Source of the DNA: Brachybacterium sp. P6-10-X1
GTDB taxonomy: Bacteria; Actinomycetota; Actinomycetes; Actinomycetales; Dermabacteraceae
NCBI RefSeq assembly: GCF_001969445.1
Contig: NZ_CP017297.1
Location: 2,976,001-3,040,000, forward strand
Reading direction: 5' to 3'
Length of the DNA: 64,000 nt
Shown here: positions 43,663 to 53,375 of the stretch, piece by piece
Layout: every line of letters starts with the position of its first letter
Position numbering within the stretch: the stretch's first letter is position 1
The notes under the pieces: model-generated
The model's database searches: none
Seen by the model: the letters and a program-made list of their open reading frames with translations, nothing else
Told to the model about the DNA's origin: nothing
Program-made: the position numbers and the translations under genes

Positions 43663-43955
43663 ATCGCGACTGCGGCGTGCCCGTCGATGATCATGAAGAA
43701 CCCCCTCCTGGCAGGTGAAATCTGCCATGGGGCACGTCGTTCGAAACACGTGCACGCCCGCGGGCTGTTCTGAACGTCGCTCTCGAGCACCGTGTTCCGG
43801 GCCTCACCGGACCCGCTGGGGCGTTCACGGGGACATCGCCGGGGAAGACGTCCCGACTCCCGAGCCAGTCGATCCATGTGTGCGGCCCCCATGGACGCCC
43901 CCGGCGTGACCTCGGTCCCGAAAGCCGGGACAGCGCGTCTGCAAGGATGAGCACC

Positions 43956-44450
43956 ATGACCGTGCTCGTCGCCTACGCGACCCACTCCGGCGCCACCCGC
44001 ACCCTGGCCGAGACCCTCGTCGAGACCTTGCGCGAGGAGGGGCTGAGTCCTGTGCTCGCCGATATCGCCGAGGACCCGGATCCGGGCGACCATGAGGCGG
44101 CGATCATCGGGTCCGCCGTGCGCGTCGAGTCGTTCGAGAAATCGTTCGTGAGCTGGGTGGACAGGCATCGCGCACAGATCGATGAGCTGCCCCTGGCGCT
44201 GTTCTCCTGCTCCGGCTCGGCCGCCGATCCCGCCCGGGGCGGCCGGCAGAAGGCGACCGACACCTTCCTCGAGCGCACTGGCCTGGACCCTGTCGCGGTG
44301 AAGAACCTCCCCGGCTGGGTGCTCATGGACCGGATCCCGGTCCATGAACAGCTGCTGCTGAAGTCCATGCGCACTCCCACCGGCGACTTCCGGGACCTGA
44401 CGGCGGTCGCGGCCTGGGCCCGGGAGATCGCGCCGCTGCTGCCTCGCTGA
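43956..44450 (+). CDS. Flavodoxin-domain protein (HemG-like)
   Basis: A 164-residue FMN-binding protein. The phosphate loop is VAYATHSGATRTLAE, and AAIIGSAVRVESFEKSFVSW resembles menaquinone-dependent protoporphyrinogen dehydrogenase HemG. Some actinobacteria use such proteins as general flavodoxins, so the HemG role is unproven. ATG 43956 sits 8 nt after AAGGAT; ATG 43947 is in frame. Its stop abuts the pdxT stop with no gap. Confidence 0.82.
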   Translation: MTVLVAYATHSGATRTLAETLVETLREEGLSPVLADIAEDPDPGDHEAAIIGSAVRVESFEKSFVSWVDRHRAQIDELPLALFSCSGSAADPARGGRQKATDTFLERTGLDPVAVKNLPGWVLMDRIPVHEQLLLKSMRTPTGDFRDLTAVAAWAREIAPLLPR

Positions 44451-45077
44451 TCAGCGACCGACGACCCGCTCCAGCAGACGACGGTGGAAGCGGTCCTCCC
44501 CGGAGACCTCCGGATGGAAGGACGTGGCCAGCAGGTTCCCCTGCTCGACGGCGACGATCCGGCCGTCGTCGAGGCCGGCGAGCACCTCCACCGTCGGCCC
44601 GACCTCGGTCACCTCCGGGGCGCGGATGAAGGTCGCCGCGACGGGGCGTGATCCGAGCGCGGGCACCGCGAGGTCCGTCTCGAAGGACTCGTTCTGGCGG
44701 CCGAAGGCATTGCGTCGGACGGTCATGTCGAGGCCCCCGAGCGTCTGCTGACCCACGATCGCGTCGTCCACCCGATCCGCCAGCAGGATCATCCCGGCGC
44801 AGGTCCCGTACACCGGCAGACCCCCCGCGATCGCTGTACGCAACGGCTCACGGAGACCGAACGTCCTGGTCAGTCGGTCGATCACGCTGGATTCACCCCC
44901 GGGCAGCACCAGGCCGCCGATCCTCGTCAGATCCTCGGGCCGACGCACCAGCACGACCTCGGCGTCGAGACCCGCGAGCATCCGCGCATGCTCGCGGACG
45001 TCGCCCTGGAGGGCGAGGATCCCGATCCGCGAGCCCGAGCCTGGTCCTGGCCCCGAGCACGGTCCGCCGGGACTCAC
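44451..45077 (-). CDS. pdxT: Pyridoxal 5'-phosphate synthase glutaminase PdxT
   Basis: Glutamine amidotransferase subunit that feeds ammonia to PdxS. The 208-residue product has [13 protein letters not shown] at the start, the catalytic Cys in [11 protein letters not shown] (about residue 87), and His/Glu in [13 protein letters not shown] 45077 overlaps the pdxS stop as GTGA. It ends directly at the flavodoxin stop. Confidence 0.94.
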   Translation of the reverse strand: MSPGGPCSGPGPGSGSRIGILALQGDVREHARMLAGLDAEVVLVRRPEDLTRIGGLVLPGGESSVIDRLTRTFGLREPLRTAIAGGLPVYGTCAGMILLADRVDDAIVGQQTLGGLDMTVRRNAFGRQNESFETDLAVPALGSRPVAATFIRAPEVTEVGPTVEVLAGLDDGRIVAVEQGNLLATSFHPEVSGEDRFHRRLLERVVGR

Positions 45078-45964
45078 CAACCGCGCTCGGACAGGCGGTG
45101 CGGGGCGGGGACGTCGGCGACGTTGATCCCGACCATCGCCTCGCCGAGCCCGCGCGAGACCTCGGCGATCACGGAGGGGTCGTCGTAGAAGGTGGTGGCC
45201 TTGACGATGGCGGCGGCCCGCGCGGCGGGATCGCCGGACGTGAAGATGCCGGATCCGACGAAGACCCCGTCGGCCCCCAGCTGCATCATCATCGCGGCGT
45301 CCGACGGGGTGGCGATCCCGCCCGCGGTGAACAGCACCACCGGCAGCGAGCCGGTCTCGGCGATCTCCTTGACCAGGGAGTACGGCGACTGCAGCTCCTT
45401 GGCCGCGACATAGAGCTCGTCCTCGCTCTTGGCCGCCAGCGCCCGGATCTCCGCTGTGATGGTGCGGATGTGCTTGGTGGCCTCGGAGACGTCGCCGGTG
45501 CCGGCCTCACCCTTGGAGCGGATCATCGCGGCGCCCTCGGTGATCCGACGCAGGGCCTCGCCGAGATTCGTCGCGCCGCAGACGAAGGGCACGGTGAAGG
45601 GGTGCTTGTCGATGTGATTCACGTAGTCGGCGGGGGAGAGCACCTCGGATTCGTCGACGTAGTCGACGCCGAGCTGTTGCAGCACCTGCGCCTCGACGAA
45701 GTGGCCGATCCGAGCCTTGGCCATGACCGGGATCGACACCTCGGCGGTGATCGCGTCGATGAGGTCCGGGTCGCTCATGCGGGCCACGCCGCCCTGGGAG
45801 CGGATGTCCGCGGGGACGCGCTCCAGAGCCATGACGGCGACCGCGCCGGCGTCCTCGGCGATCCGTGCCTGCTCGGCCGTGACGACGTCCATGATGACGC
45901 CGCCCTTCAGCATCTCGGCGAGTCCGCGCTTGACCGTGCCGGTGCCGGTGGTGGATGTGCTCAT
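45074..45964 (-). CDS. pdxS: Pyridoxal 5'-phosphate synthase PdxS
   Basis: Synthase subunit that makes PLP from ribose 5-phosphate, glyceraldehyde 3-phosphate and ammonia. The 296-residue (beta/alpha)8 protein has [36 protein letters not shown] and [16 protein letters not shown]; catalytic Lys residues are in MAKAR and elsewhere. ATG 45964 has GGGAGAAG upstream. It is divergent from pdxR with direct repeats between. Confidence 0.96.
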   Translation of the reverse strand: MSTSTTGTGTVKRGLAEMLKGGVIMDVVTAEQARIAEDAGAVAVMALERVPADIRSQGGVARMSDPDLIDAITAEVSIPVMAKARIGHFVEAQVLQQLGVDYVDESEVLSPADYVNHIDKHPFTVPFVCGATNLGEALRRITEGAAMIRSKGEAGTGDVSEATKHIRTITAEIRALAAKSEDELYVAAKELQSPYSLVKEIAETGSLPVVLFTAGGIATPSDAAMMMQLGADGVFVGSGIFTSGDPAARAAAIVKATTFYDDPSVIAEVSRGLGEAMVGINVADVPAPHRLSERGW

Positions 45965-46039
45965 GGGCTTCTCCCGTCGCTCGCGCGGCGCGGGCCGAGC
46001 GCGTCCGCTGCGCCGACCCTCCCTGCACCACATAGGCCT

Positions 46040-46072
46040 ATGCCAAAAAGTATCATGGCGCATGCCAAGAAT
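46040..46072. promoter_or_regulatory. PdxR operator candidate (direct repeats)
   Basis: ATGCCAAAAA (from 46040) and ATGCCAAGAA (from 46062) are 22 bp apart, two helical turns, with ATAGGCCTAT just upstream. They lie between pdxS and pdxR. MocR-type regulators bind direct repeats. A TAGACT at 46092-46097 ends 7 nt before GTG 46105, suggesting leaderless pdxR. Confidence 0.55.
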
Positions 46073-46104
46073 CGAGGCCCGTGGGGGCCCATAGACTCGG
46101 GTCC

Positions 46105-47496
46105 GTGAGCACCGACGCGCAGCACGGCAGAAAGCCCGGCAGAGAGCAGGTGGACGCGCCCATGATCAGCGGCAGCACCGCCGCCGAGATCGCCGACAGC
46201 GTGCGCGGCCTGGTCGAGCGCGGTGCCCTGGCCCCGGGCCACCCCCTGCCCTCCGTGCGGGCTCTCGCGGAACAGCTCGGCATCAACCGCAATACTGCCG
46301 TGGCCGCGTATCGCACCTTGGCCCGCTCCGGAGTCGTCGTCTCCCAAGGCCGAGCCGGCACCCGTGTCGCCCAGCACCCCCGCGTCCCCCAGGAGGGCTT
46401 CGCCGCCGCCGGTTCGCTGCGCGACATCGGCACGGGCAACCCCGATCCGGTGCTGATCCCGGATCTGCGGCCCGCGCTGGCCGCAGCCGTCGGGCGCCCC
46501 GTGCTCTACGGCGAACCGGTCATCGATCGCGACCTGGAGAGCTGGGCGCGGGACTGGATCGCGCCTGACCTGCCCGGTGCGCCCACCGCGCCCGACGTCG
46601 TCACCGATGCGTTCCGTCTCACCCTGACCAGCGGTGCCGTCGACGCGGTCGAGCGGCTGCTGGCCCAGGCCCTGCTCCGCGATGACGCGGTGGCCCTCGA
46701 GGACCCGTGCTTCCTGGCCAGCATCCACCTCTCCCGGCTCGGCGGCTACCGAGCCGTCCCCGTTCCGGTGGACGCCGAGGGCATGACCGTCGACGGGCTC
46801 CGCCGTGCTCTGGACCAGGGCGTTCGCGCCGTGGTGAGCACCCCTCGGGCCCAGAACCCCACCGGTGCCTCGCTCAGCGCCGAGCGGGCCGCGCAGCTGC
46901 GCGAGGTCCTCGCCGAGCACCCCTACGTGCTGGTGATCCAGGACGACTACTACTCCTACCTGTCCCGTCGGCCGTTCCACTCGATCATCGGCCCCGAGCA
47001 CGAGCGCTGGGCGCTGATCCGCTCCGTCTCCAAGTTCGCCGGGCCCGACATGTGCCTGGCCGTGACCGCCTCCGACCCGGGGACCGCCGCCCGACTGGCG
47101 ATGCGCCTGAGCCCGGGCACCACCTGGGTGAGCCACCTGCTGCAGCGGCTCGCGCATGCGGTGATGACCGACGGCGACGCACTGGACCTCATCGAGCGCG
47201 CCGGTGCCCACTACGCCGAGCGCAACGCCGCCTTCGCCGAGCTGCTCACCGCCCACGGACTCCCGGCCCGGGCAGGCGACGGGCTGAGCCTCTGGGTGCG
47301 CGTGCCCGCGCCCGCCCGGGACATCGCCGAGCGCCTCATGCGGCGCGGCTGGCTGGCTCGCACCGGGGACGAGTTCCGGCTCGAGCCGACGGGCGAGCCG
47401 TCCCATCACGTGCGGCTGACCGTGCACGACCTGGACGAACAGGAGACAGCGACCCTCGCCGCCGATCTCGCCGCCGCGGCGCGCGAAGCCCGTTGA
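46105..47496 (+). CDS. pdxR: MocR/PdxR-family regulator
   Basis: A 463-residue fusion of a GntR winged helix (about residues 20-85: [20 protein letters not shown]) and a fold-type I aminotransferase domain. The PLP Lys is in [11 protein letters not shown] (about residue 313), and IQDDYYSYL carries the cofactor Asp. It senses PLP and activates pdxST, the divergent operon. GTG 46105 is set by the promoter position; upstream in-frame codons from 46081 are less likely. Confidence 0.9.
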   Translation: MSTDAQHGRKPGREQVDAPMISGSTAAEIADSVRGLVERGALAPGHPLPSVRALAEQLGINRNTAVAAYRTLARSGVVVSQGRAGTRVAQHPRVPQEGFAAAGSLRDIGTGNPDPVLIPDLRPALAAAVGRPVLYGEPVIDRDLESWARDWIAPDLPGAPTAPDVVTDAFRLTLTSGAVDAVERLLAQALLRDDAVALEDPCFLASIHLSRLGGYRAVPVPVDAEGMTVDGLRRALDQGVRAVVSTPRAQNPTGASLSAERAAQLREVLAEHPYVLVIQDDYYSYLSRRPFHSIIGPEHERWALIRSVSKFAGPDMCLAVTASDPGTAARLAMRLSPGTTWVSHLLQRLAHAVMTDGDALDLIERAGAHYAERNAAFAELLTAHGLPARAGDGLSLWVRVPAPARDIAERLMRRGWLARTGDEFRLEPTGEPSHHVRLTVHDLDEQETATLAADLAAAAREAR

Positions 47497-47533
47497 GGCC
47501 GCGGGCCCGGCAGCGCGCGGTCGGAGGGCGCGG

Positions 47534-48112
47534 TCAGAGCTCCCGGATCACTCGCGCCGGATTCCCGACGGCGACCACGTTCGCCGGCACGTCCCGGGTG
47601 ACCACGGCGGCCGCCCCGATCACGGAGTTCTCGCCGATGGTGACGCCCGGCAGCACGGTGACGCCCCCGCCCAGCCACACGTTGTCCCCGATCGAGATCG
47701 GTTCGGCACGCTCCCACTTCGCGCGGCGCGGGCCCGGCTCCGAGGGATGGATCGGCGTGAGCAGCTGGACGTTCGGACCGATCAGGCAGTCATCGCCGAT
47801 GGTGATGGTCGCGACGTCGGCCGCCGTGAGGAAGTAGTTCACGAAGGTGCGCTCCCCGAGCACCACGTGGCTGCCGTAGTCCACCGACACCGGGGGCCGC
47901 ACCACGGTCTCCGCCCCCAGCCCTCCCAGCAGCTCGGCGAGCAGGTCCTGAGCCTCGGGCGCGTCCGCGAGCCACGCCCGGTGGTAGCGATCGGCCAGAA
48001 CCGCCGCCCGGTGCTGAGCCTCGCCGAGCTCGTCATCGGAGACGTACCAGTCGCCCGCGATCATCCGCTCGCGCTGGCTGCGGTCGTCGGCAGGATCCGG
48101 GACGCTGGTCAT
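47534..48112 (-). CDS. Maltose/galactoside O-acetyltransferase (LbH family)
   Basis: A 192-residue left-handed beta-helix acetyltransferase. The N-terminal Mac domain is MIAGDWYVSDDELGEAQHRA, with hexapeptide repeats (IGDDCLIGPNV, IGDNVWLGGGVTVLPGVTIG, IGAAAVVTRDVPANVVAVGNPAR) and the catalytic His in LTPIHPSEPG. It acetylates sugars using acetyl-CoA; the substrate is uncertain. It is divergent from an MFS transporter. Confidence 0.9.
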   Translation of the reverse strand: MTSVPDPADDRSQRERMIAGDWYVSDDELGEAQHRAAVLADRYHRAWLADAPEAQDLLAELLGGLGAETVVRPPVSVDYGSHVVLGERTFVNYFLTAADVATITIGDDCLIGPNVQLLTPIHPSEPGPRRAKWERAEPISIGDNVWLGGGVTVLPGVTIGENSVIGAAAVVTRDVPANVVAVGNPARVIREL

Positions 48113-48178
48113 GGGATCGAGGGTAGCGGGCCGAGCCGACGCCCCGAGATGTCGGCCGACGAGGTGCAGACTGAAGGG

Positions 48179-49414
48179 GTGAGCACGCCCTCGGACCCGA
48201 GCCCGTTCCCGGGCTACCGCACCAGCGATCCCGAGTACCGTCGCATCACGATCGCGCTGTTCTTCGCGGGGATCGCGACCTTCGCGACCCTGTACAGCAC
48301 CCAGGCGCTGCTGCCGGAGCTCGCCACCGCCTTCGACGTCACCCCCGGCCAGGCCACCCTCTCCCTGTCGGTCGCGACCATCGGCCTCGGGGCCGCCCTG
48401 CTGGTGGCGGGCGCCCTGTCCGAGGCCGTCGGACGCACCCGGCTGATCCACCTCTCCCTGACCGTCTCGGCCCTGATCGGCCTCGCCTGCGCCCTCGCCC
48501 CGAGCTGGGAGGCGCTGCTGGGGCTGCGTCTGCTGCAGGGCATCGCGCTGGCGGGGCTGCCGGCGGTCGCGACCGCCTACCTGCGCGAGGAGATCCACGC
48601 CCGGGTCACGGCCCGCGCGGCCGGTCTCTACATCGGCGGCACCGCCCTCGGCGGGATGACCGGACGCCTGGTCACCGCAGGGATCGGCGGGACCCTGGGG
48701 TGGCACTGGGCTCTCGGCGCGATCGCGGTGGTGGGCCTCGTCTGCGCCCTGGCCGTCCGGCTCCTGCTGCCCGCCTCCCGGAACTTCGTGCCCGTCCCCG
48801 CCCGGCCTCGTCGGCTCGCGCGCATGATGGCCGGGGCGCTGCGGGACCCCGCGCTGCTGGCGCTGTATGCGATCGGCGGCTGCTCGATGGGTGCCTTCGT
48901 CGCCGCCTACAACGCCCTGAGCTTCCGCCTGGTCTCCGAGCCCTTCGCGCTCAGCCTCGGCGTCGCCGGGCTGGTGTTCCTGGTCTACCCCGTCGGGACC
49001 GTCGGCTCGATCCTCGCCGGCCGCCTCGCCGACGTGCACTCACGCCGCCTCGTGGTGCCGATCGCCAGCGCGGTGCTGGCCGCGGGGCTGCTGCTGACGA
49101 TCCCCGCGCAGCTGGCCGTCCTGGTGCTGGGCGTGGCCGTGATGACCGGCGGGTTCTTCGCCGTCCACGGTGTCGCCAGCGGATGGGTGCCCGTGCGCGC
49201 CCACGCCGCGGGCCTCGCCCCCGGGCCCGCGGCCTCGCTCTACCTCTTCGCCTACTACCTGGGTTCCTCGGTGTTCGGCGGCCTCGCCGGCCTGGTCTGG
49301 TCCGCCGGCGGGTGGTCCGGGGTCATGGCGCTCACCCTGACGCTCACCGCGATCGTGGTGGTGCTGGCGCTGCTGCTGCGGCGCACCCGGTCGCTGGAGA
49401 CGGGACGGCGCTGA
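48179..49414 (+). CDS. MFS transporter (12-helix exporter)
   Basis: A 411-residue protein with about 12 hydrophobic helices. Signature loops are LSEAVGRTRLI and AGRLADVHSRRLV (the D-x-x-GR-type loop 2-3 motif in each half). The overall shape is like YnfM/AraJ-type transporters. A CAGACT hexamer at 48167-48172 lies 6 nt before GTG 48179, suggesting a leaderless message. The stop overlaps the TauE gene (TGATG). Substrate unknown. Confidence 0.87.
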   Translation: MSTPSDPSPFPGYRTSDPEYRRITIALFFAGIATFATLYSTQALLPELATAFDVTPGQATLSLSVATIGLGAALLVAGALSEAVGRTRLIHLSLTVSALIGLACALAPSWEALLGLRLLQGIALAGLPAVATAYLREEIHARVTARAAGLYIGGTALGGMTGRLVTAGIGGTLGWHWALGAIAVVGLVCALAVRLLLPASRNFVPVPARPRRLARMMAGALRDPALLALYAIGGCSMGAFVAAYNALSFRLVSEPFALSLGVAGLVFLVYPVGTVGSILAGRLADVHSRRLVVPIASAVLAAGLLLTIPAQLAVLVLGVAVMTGGFFAVHGVASGWVPVRAHAAGLAPGPAASLYLFAYYLGSSVFGGLAGLVWSAGGWSGVMALTLTLTAIVVVLALLLRRTRSLETGRR

Positions 49415-50175
49415 TGGAGCTCGCCCTGCTCGTGGTCGTCGGCGCGGTGCTGCTCGGCGTCACCCTGCAGCGCACCAGCGGGATGGGCACCGGCCTCGTG
49501 CTCTCCCCGACGCTGGTGCTGGCGATCGGCCCCGTGGCGGGGATCCTGCTGACGAACATGACCACCGTGGTCTCGGCGGTCTTCCTGACCTTCGCCGTCC
49601 GGGCCGACATCGACTGGGGTCGCTACGCCCGGATCGCGCCCGCCGTCGTCCTGGGGTCGGTGCCGGCGGCCCTGCTGGTGCACTCGGTCGGATCCGGGTG
49701 GCTCGAGGTCATCATCGGCTCGGTCCTGCTGGCCTCCCTGGCGGCCACCCCGCTGCTGCATCGGCTGGGGGAGGTGCCGGTCCTGCCCGCCGGGTTGGTC
49801 GCGGGTCTGCTGGGCGGCTTCCTGAACACCGCGGTCGGCGTGGCCGCCGCCGCGATGCTCGCCTACGCGCAGGTGACCCGCTGGGAGCAGAAGGCCTTCG
49901 CCGCCACCCTGCAGCCGATCTTCCTCACCATGGGACTGACCTCCGTGGCGACGAAGGTGCTGGTGGGCGCGGCCGGCCAGGGGCAGCCCCCGCCATGGCC
50001 GCTGATCCTCGCCGCCATCGGCTCCGTGCCGCTGGGCGTGCTGCTCGGCGGAGCCGTCGCCCGCCGGGTCCCGGCGAGGGCGGCCCGTCGGGTGGCGGTG
50101 GTGGTCGTGCTGCTGGGAGCGACCGCGACCCTCGTGCGCGGTCTCGGCCAGGTCCTCGGCGCCCCGGTCCCGTGA
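49414..50175 (+). CDS. TauE/SafE-family membrane permease
   Basis: A 253-residue protein with about eight hydrophobic segments and internal repeats (GSVPAALLV, later GSVPLGVLLG). SGMGTGLVLSP and GLLGGFLNTAVGVAAAAML are TauE/SafE motifs. The family exports sulfite or sulfoacetate, or imports other small anions. ATG 49414 is coupled to the MFS gene. Confidence 0.87.
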   Translation: MELALLVVVGAVLLGVTLQRTSGMGTGLVLSPTLVLAIGPVAGILLTNMTTVVSAVFLTFAVRADIDWGRYARIAPAVVLGSVPAALLVHSVGSGWLEVIIGSVLLASLAATPLLHRLGEVPVLPAGLVAGLLGGFLNTAVGVAAAAMLAYAQVTRWEQKAFAATLQPIFLTMGLTSVATKVLVGAAGQGQPPPWPLILAAIGSVPLGVLLGGAVARRVPARAARRVAVVVVLLGATATLVRGLGQVLGAPVP

Positions 50176-50195
50176 ACTTCTCGGGGCCGCTCCGG

Positions 50196-51395
50196 TCAGG
50201 TGAGAGACCCGTACCAGGGGCGGCAGACGCCCTCCTCGGTGGGGGCCGTGGTGATCTCCAACAGGTGCCCGGTATCGGTGCGGACGAAGGTCGGGGAGTA
50301 GTTGGGGCAGTAGTTGTTCCAGGGGTCCTCGACCGGCACCGGGGCCGGCTCGACCACCCAGCGGATGTCTCCGTGCAGGGCGCGGTTCCGGGTGCGCAGC
50401 ACGACCTGTCCGTTGTGCTCCGAGAGCCGCCCGTCCGGCAGGTAGTGCATCTGGGAGCCGAGGAGCACGGAGCCGTCCTCGTCGATGGTGAGGGTCGGGG
50501 TGTGGCGGGGCTCGGTGCCGTCGCTCGCCCGGATCAGCGGGTCCCGGGCGGTGACGGATCCCCACTCGCGGGGGTCGTGCGAGGTGCGCACGTAGGTGCG
50601 GCAGTGATCCTCCGGCCCGCAGACCTCGTAGCTCATGGCCCAGTGCCCGCTGCGCAGGCGCCGGACGTTGGGCATGCCCGGCCGGGCCGTCGGGTCCTCC
50701 AGCTCGATGATCGGTTCTGGATCGGTCCAGGTCAGGCCGTCGGTCGAGGTCTGCTGGACGATCTTCTGGGAGTGGTTGTCCCCATCGGTCTCGTCGCAGT
50801 ACCAGAGCACGAGTTCGCCGTCGTCGGCGACGGCGAACTCCGGCTCCCACAGGCCGCCCTCGTTCGCGGCGACCGCGGTGATCGCGATCCGCTCCCAGGT
50901 TCGGCCGACGTCCGTGCTCGCCCAGATGCGGATCGACATCCGGCGGTCCGCGATGTCCTGGCCGACCGACGCGCTCCACAGCAGGGTTCCCTCGGGAAGG
51001 TCGCCCACTGCTCGGGGCAGCTCGTACAGCGTGGCGCAGCACAGACCCTCCCCGGTCCCGGTCGCCTCGTCGGAGACGGCGGCGACCTGCGCGAAGGTGG
51101 CGCCGCCGTCGGTCGACTCCCAGATCCCGCCGTAGCCGGAGGGGCCGTCGAAGGAGACCACGGATGCGAGCAGGCGATCGTTCGCCGCGCCCTGATGGGC
51201 GAGGCGCACCACCCGGGGATAGAGGCCGGTGCCGTCCAGCAGCAGCTTCGGGGGTCGGCCCTCGGGGGTCCGGCCCGGACCGGTCCCGTCGGGGGGACCG
51301 GCAGGGCCTCCGGCGAGGGCAGAGCCGGCGGCGCCGACGGCAGCGGTGCCGGTCAGGGCTGCGGTCAGAGCAGTGGTCAGGGTGCGTCGTCTCAT
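50196..51395 (-). CDS. Secreted sialidase-like (exo-glycosidase fold) protein
   Basis: A 399-residue protein. The signal peptide starts MRRRTLTTAL and ends about ALAGG (residue 29). The six-bladed sialidase fold shows Asp-box turns STDGGATF, STDVGRTW and STDGLTW. The expected catalytic Arg triad and Tyr are not clear, so it may cleave a different glycan. It is divergent from a LacI regulator, its probable controller. Confidence 0.75.
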   Translation of the reverse strand: MRRRTLTTALTAALTGTAAVGAAGSALAGGPAGPPDGTGPGRTPEGRPPKLLLDGTGLYPRVVRLAHQGAANDRLLASVVSFDGPSGYGGIWESTDGGATFAQVAAVSDEATGTGEGLCCATLYELPRAVGDLPEGTLLWSASVGQDIADRRMSIRIWASTDVGRTWERIAITAVAANEGGLWEPEFAVADDGELVLWYCDETDGDNHSQKIVQQTSTDGLTWTDPEPIIELEDPTARPGMPNVRRLRSGHWAMSYEVCGPEDHCRTYVRTSHDPREWGSVTARDPLIRASDGTEPRHTPTLTIDEDGSVLLGSQMHYLPDGRLSEHNGQVVLRTRNRALHGDIRWVVEPAPVPVEDPWNNYCPNYSPTFVRTDTGHLLEITTAPTEEGVCRPWYGSLT

Positions 51396-51778
51396 GGTCG
51401 TGCCGTCACTTCCTGGTGGGGTGGGGGCGGGTCGCCGTCCGCTGAGATGTCGGCACCACCGGCGATGGTGGTGACGCCACCGCAGCCGTCGGGGTCGGTG
51501 CGCGGGGCGGGGTGCAGGGCGGACGTGGCGTGCAGGGTCATCGGTGACCCCTTCGCCCGCGGGATTCAGGAGGGGAAGAGGCCCGCGGTGGGATGCGGGG
51601 TCAGCGTAGTTCAACGATGTACTTCGCGCCACACCCTCGCGGCGGCCGCGGTGATCCCGGTGGTCCTCCGGCTGGGAGCGGCGGCTCGCGGACGTGGGAT
51701 CCTGATGGCCGTGACCACCTTCGTCCTCGTGCGCCCCGGGCAGTCCCGGCTCGACGCCGTCACGGCGGGTGACGGGCG
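51396..51778. promoter_or_regulatory. Sialidase-LacI divergent region
   Basis: 383 nt without a gene. It contains a hairpin CACCACC-6-GGTGGTG (51454-51473), a second hairpin GGGTCA-4-TGACCC (51535-51550), and GTTCAACGATGTAC (51609-51622), an imperfect CG-centred palindrome of LacI type (10 of 14). The hairpins fall in the probable sialidase leader. Nothing else is recognised. Confidence 0.45.
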
Positions 51779-52840
51779 ATGACGACACCGACGCCCCGAC
51801 CCCGGGCGCGCACTGTGAGGATGCGGGACATCGCCGACCGGCTCGGGGTGTCGATCAAGACCGTCTCCAACGTGGTCAACGACCGGCCCAACGTGGGGCC
51901 CGGCACCCGGGAGCGGGTCCAGGACGCGATCCGCGAGCTCAATTACCGCCCCCAGGCCGGCGCCCAGCAGATGCGCACCGGCACCAGCGGGCTGATCACC
52001 CTCGCCATCCCCTCGCTGGCCGGCACCTACTTCTCCGAGCTCGCCCAGGCCTTCGCCGACGAGGCGCAGCGACGACGGCGCAGCATCATGCTCCACAGCA
52101 CCTCAGCGGGCCGGGAGGAGGAGCAGAGCGTGCTGGTCGGCTTCACCCGCGTGCTCGGTGACGGCGTCGTCTTCAACCCCTTGCAGATCGGCGAGGACGT
52201 CCTCGCCGATCTGGGACGCACCATCCAGCCCACCGTGTTCATCGGCGAGCACGTCGAGGAGGCGGACCTTCCTGCGGGCAGCGACTACGTGCGCACCGAC
52301 AACCGCGGCGCGGCCTACGACGCCACCTCGCACCTGCTGCGCCAGGGGCGCGAGCACCTCGCATTTCTCGGCGCGCTCGAATCACCTGTGGCCCGGCAGG
52401 AGCATTCCACCAGCCGGCTGCGTCTGGATGGGTTCCACCGCGCGCTCCAGGGCACGGGCGGGGCCAGGGCGATCGTCCAGCCGGTGGGGACCTGGAGCCT
52501 GGAGGGCGGCCTCGCTGCGGTGCGCACGCTGCTGGCCGAACATCCGGAGGTCGACGGGATCGTCTGCGGCAATGACGACCTCGCCCGCGGCGCGCTGCTC
52601 GGGCTGCATGCCGCAGGGATCGCGGTGCCGGGTGAGATCGCGGTGATCGGGCACGACGACATCCACGAGGCGTCGTTCAACACCCCGTCGCTGACCACCA
52701 TCGATCCGGACAAGGGCACCCTCGCCGCGACGGTGCTGGACCTGCTTCGTGAGCGGATCGACGGGTACGACGGCCCACCTCGCGTGGTCGAGGCGCCGTA
52801 CCGTCTCGTCGAACGGGGGAGCACCGCGCCCCGCGGCTGA
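51779..52840 (+). CDS. LacI-family transcriptional regulator
   Basis: A 353-residue repressor. Helix-turn-helix MRDIADRLGVSIKTVSNVVN, hinge YRPQAGAQQM, then a periplasmic-binding-like sensor with VIGHDDIHEASFNTPSLTTI, the usual LacI C-terminal block. The effector is probably a sugar. It lies between the sialidase and the dehydrogenase pair; CG-centred palindromes stand before both. Confidence 0.92.
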   Translation: MTTPTPRPRARTVRMRDIADRLGVSIKTVSNVVNDRPNVGPGTRERVQDAIRELNYRPQAGAQQMRTGTSGLITLAIPSLAGTYFSELAQAFADEAQRRRRSIMLHSTSAGREEEQSVLVGFTRVLGDGVVFNPLQIGEDVLADLGRTIQPTVFIGEHVEEADLPAGSDYVRTDNRGAAYDATSHLLRQGREHLAFLGALESPVARQEHSTSRLRLDGFHRALQGTGGARAIVQPVGTWSLEGGLAAVRTLLAEHPEVDGIVCGNDDLARGALLGLHAAGIAVPGEIAVIGHDDIHEASFNTPSLTTIDPDKGTLAATVLDLLRERIDGYDGPPRVVEAPYRLVERGSTAPRG

Positions 52841-52847
52841 CGCCGGA

Positions 52848-53159
52848 TCAGTCCCGGGTCAAGGCGGCGCCGGTGGTGCTCGAGAGCTGTTCGTTGACGC
52901 CGAGGTTCGAGATCCGCGCGTCGGTGATGCCGAAGGAACCGAGTCGCGCGGTGTGCTTGGCGACGTAGCGGGCGGCGGAGTCCTCGTCGGCGAAGAGGTA
53001 TGCGCCGCCGGCGACGGCGGTCTCAGGATCCTCCGTCCAGACCTTCCAGATCAGGCCGTCCTCCGCGGCGATGTCGGCGGCCAGTTCGGCGTACGCGGCG
53101 GCGGCCTCCTCGCCGAAGGGGCCGTCGGAGGAGAACTCGATGGAGACGAGACGGGGCAT
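52848..53159 (-). CDS. YdhR-family putative monooxygenase
   Basis: A 103-residue dimeric ferredoxin-like fold protein. It matches YdhR through DGPFGEEAAAAYAELAADIA, GLIWKVWTED, GGAYLFADEDSA and KHTARLGSFGI. ATG 53159 has AGGAG 7 nt upstream. Family members are thought to act on aromatic compounds; the role here is unknown. Confidence 0.88.
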   Translation of the reverse strand: MPRLVSIEFSSDGPFGEEAAAAYAELAADIAAEDGLIWKVWTEDPETAVAGGAYLFADEDSAARYVAKHTARLGSFGITDARISNLGVNEQLSSTTGAALTRD

Positions 53160-53296
53160 GGGATCACTCCTGAGGTCCGGTGGATGTGCACCCAGCGGAC
53201 CACGGTTCCCGGTCCCCGGCGGAGTCCCGGCCACCGGTTGCCACGAGCGCCGTCACACCACGCAGAACTCGTTGCGCTCCGGGTCGGCCGACACCC

Positions 53297-53335
53297 TTGA
53301 CACCGCCGACCACTCCGGGAAGGCTTACGCAAGCC
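53297..53335 (+). promoter_or_regulatory. Promoter with LacI-type operator for dehydrogenase pair
   Basis: TTGACA at 53297-53302 is a consensus -35. GGCTTACGCAAGCC (53322-53335) is a CG-centred palindrome (12 of 14) overlapping the expected -10, the classic arrangement for LacI repression. Confidence 0.6.
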
Positions 53336-53375
53336 GCTTTCGAAAAGAGCGCCCGTCCGGCCCGAAAGGTTGACC

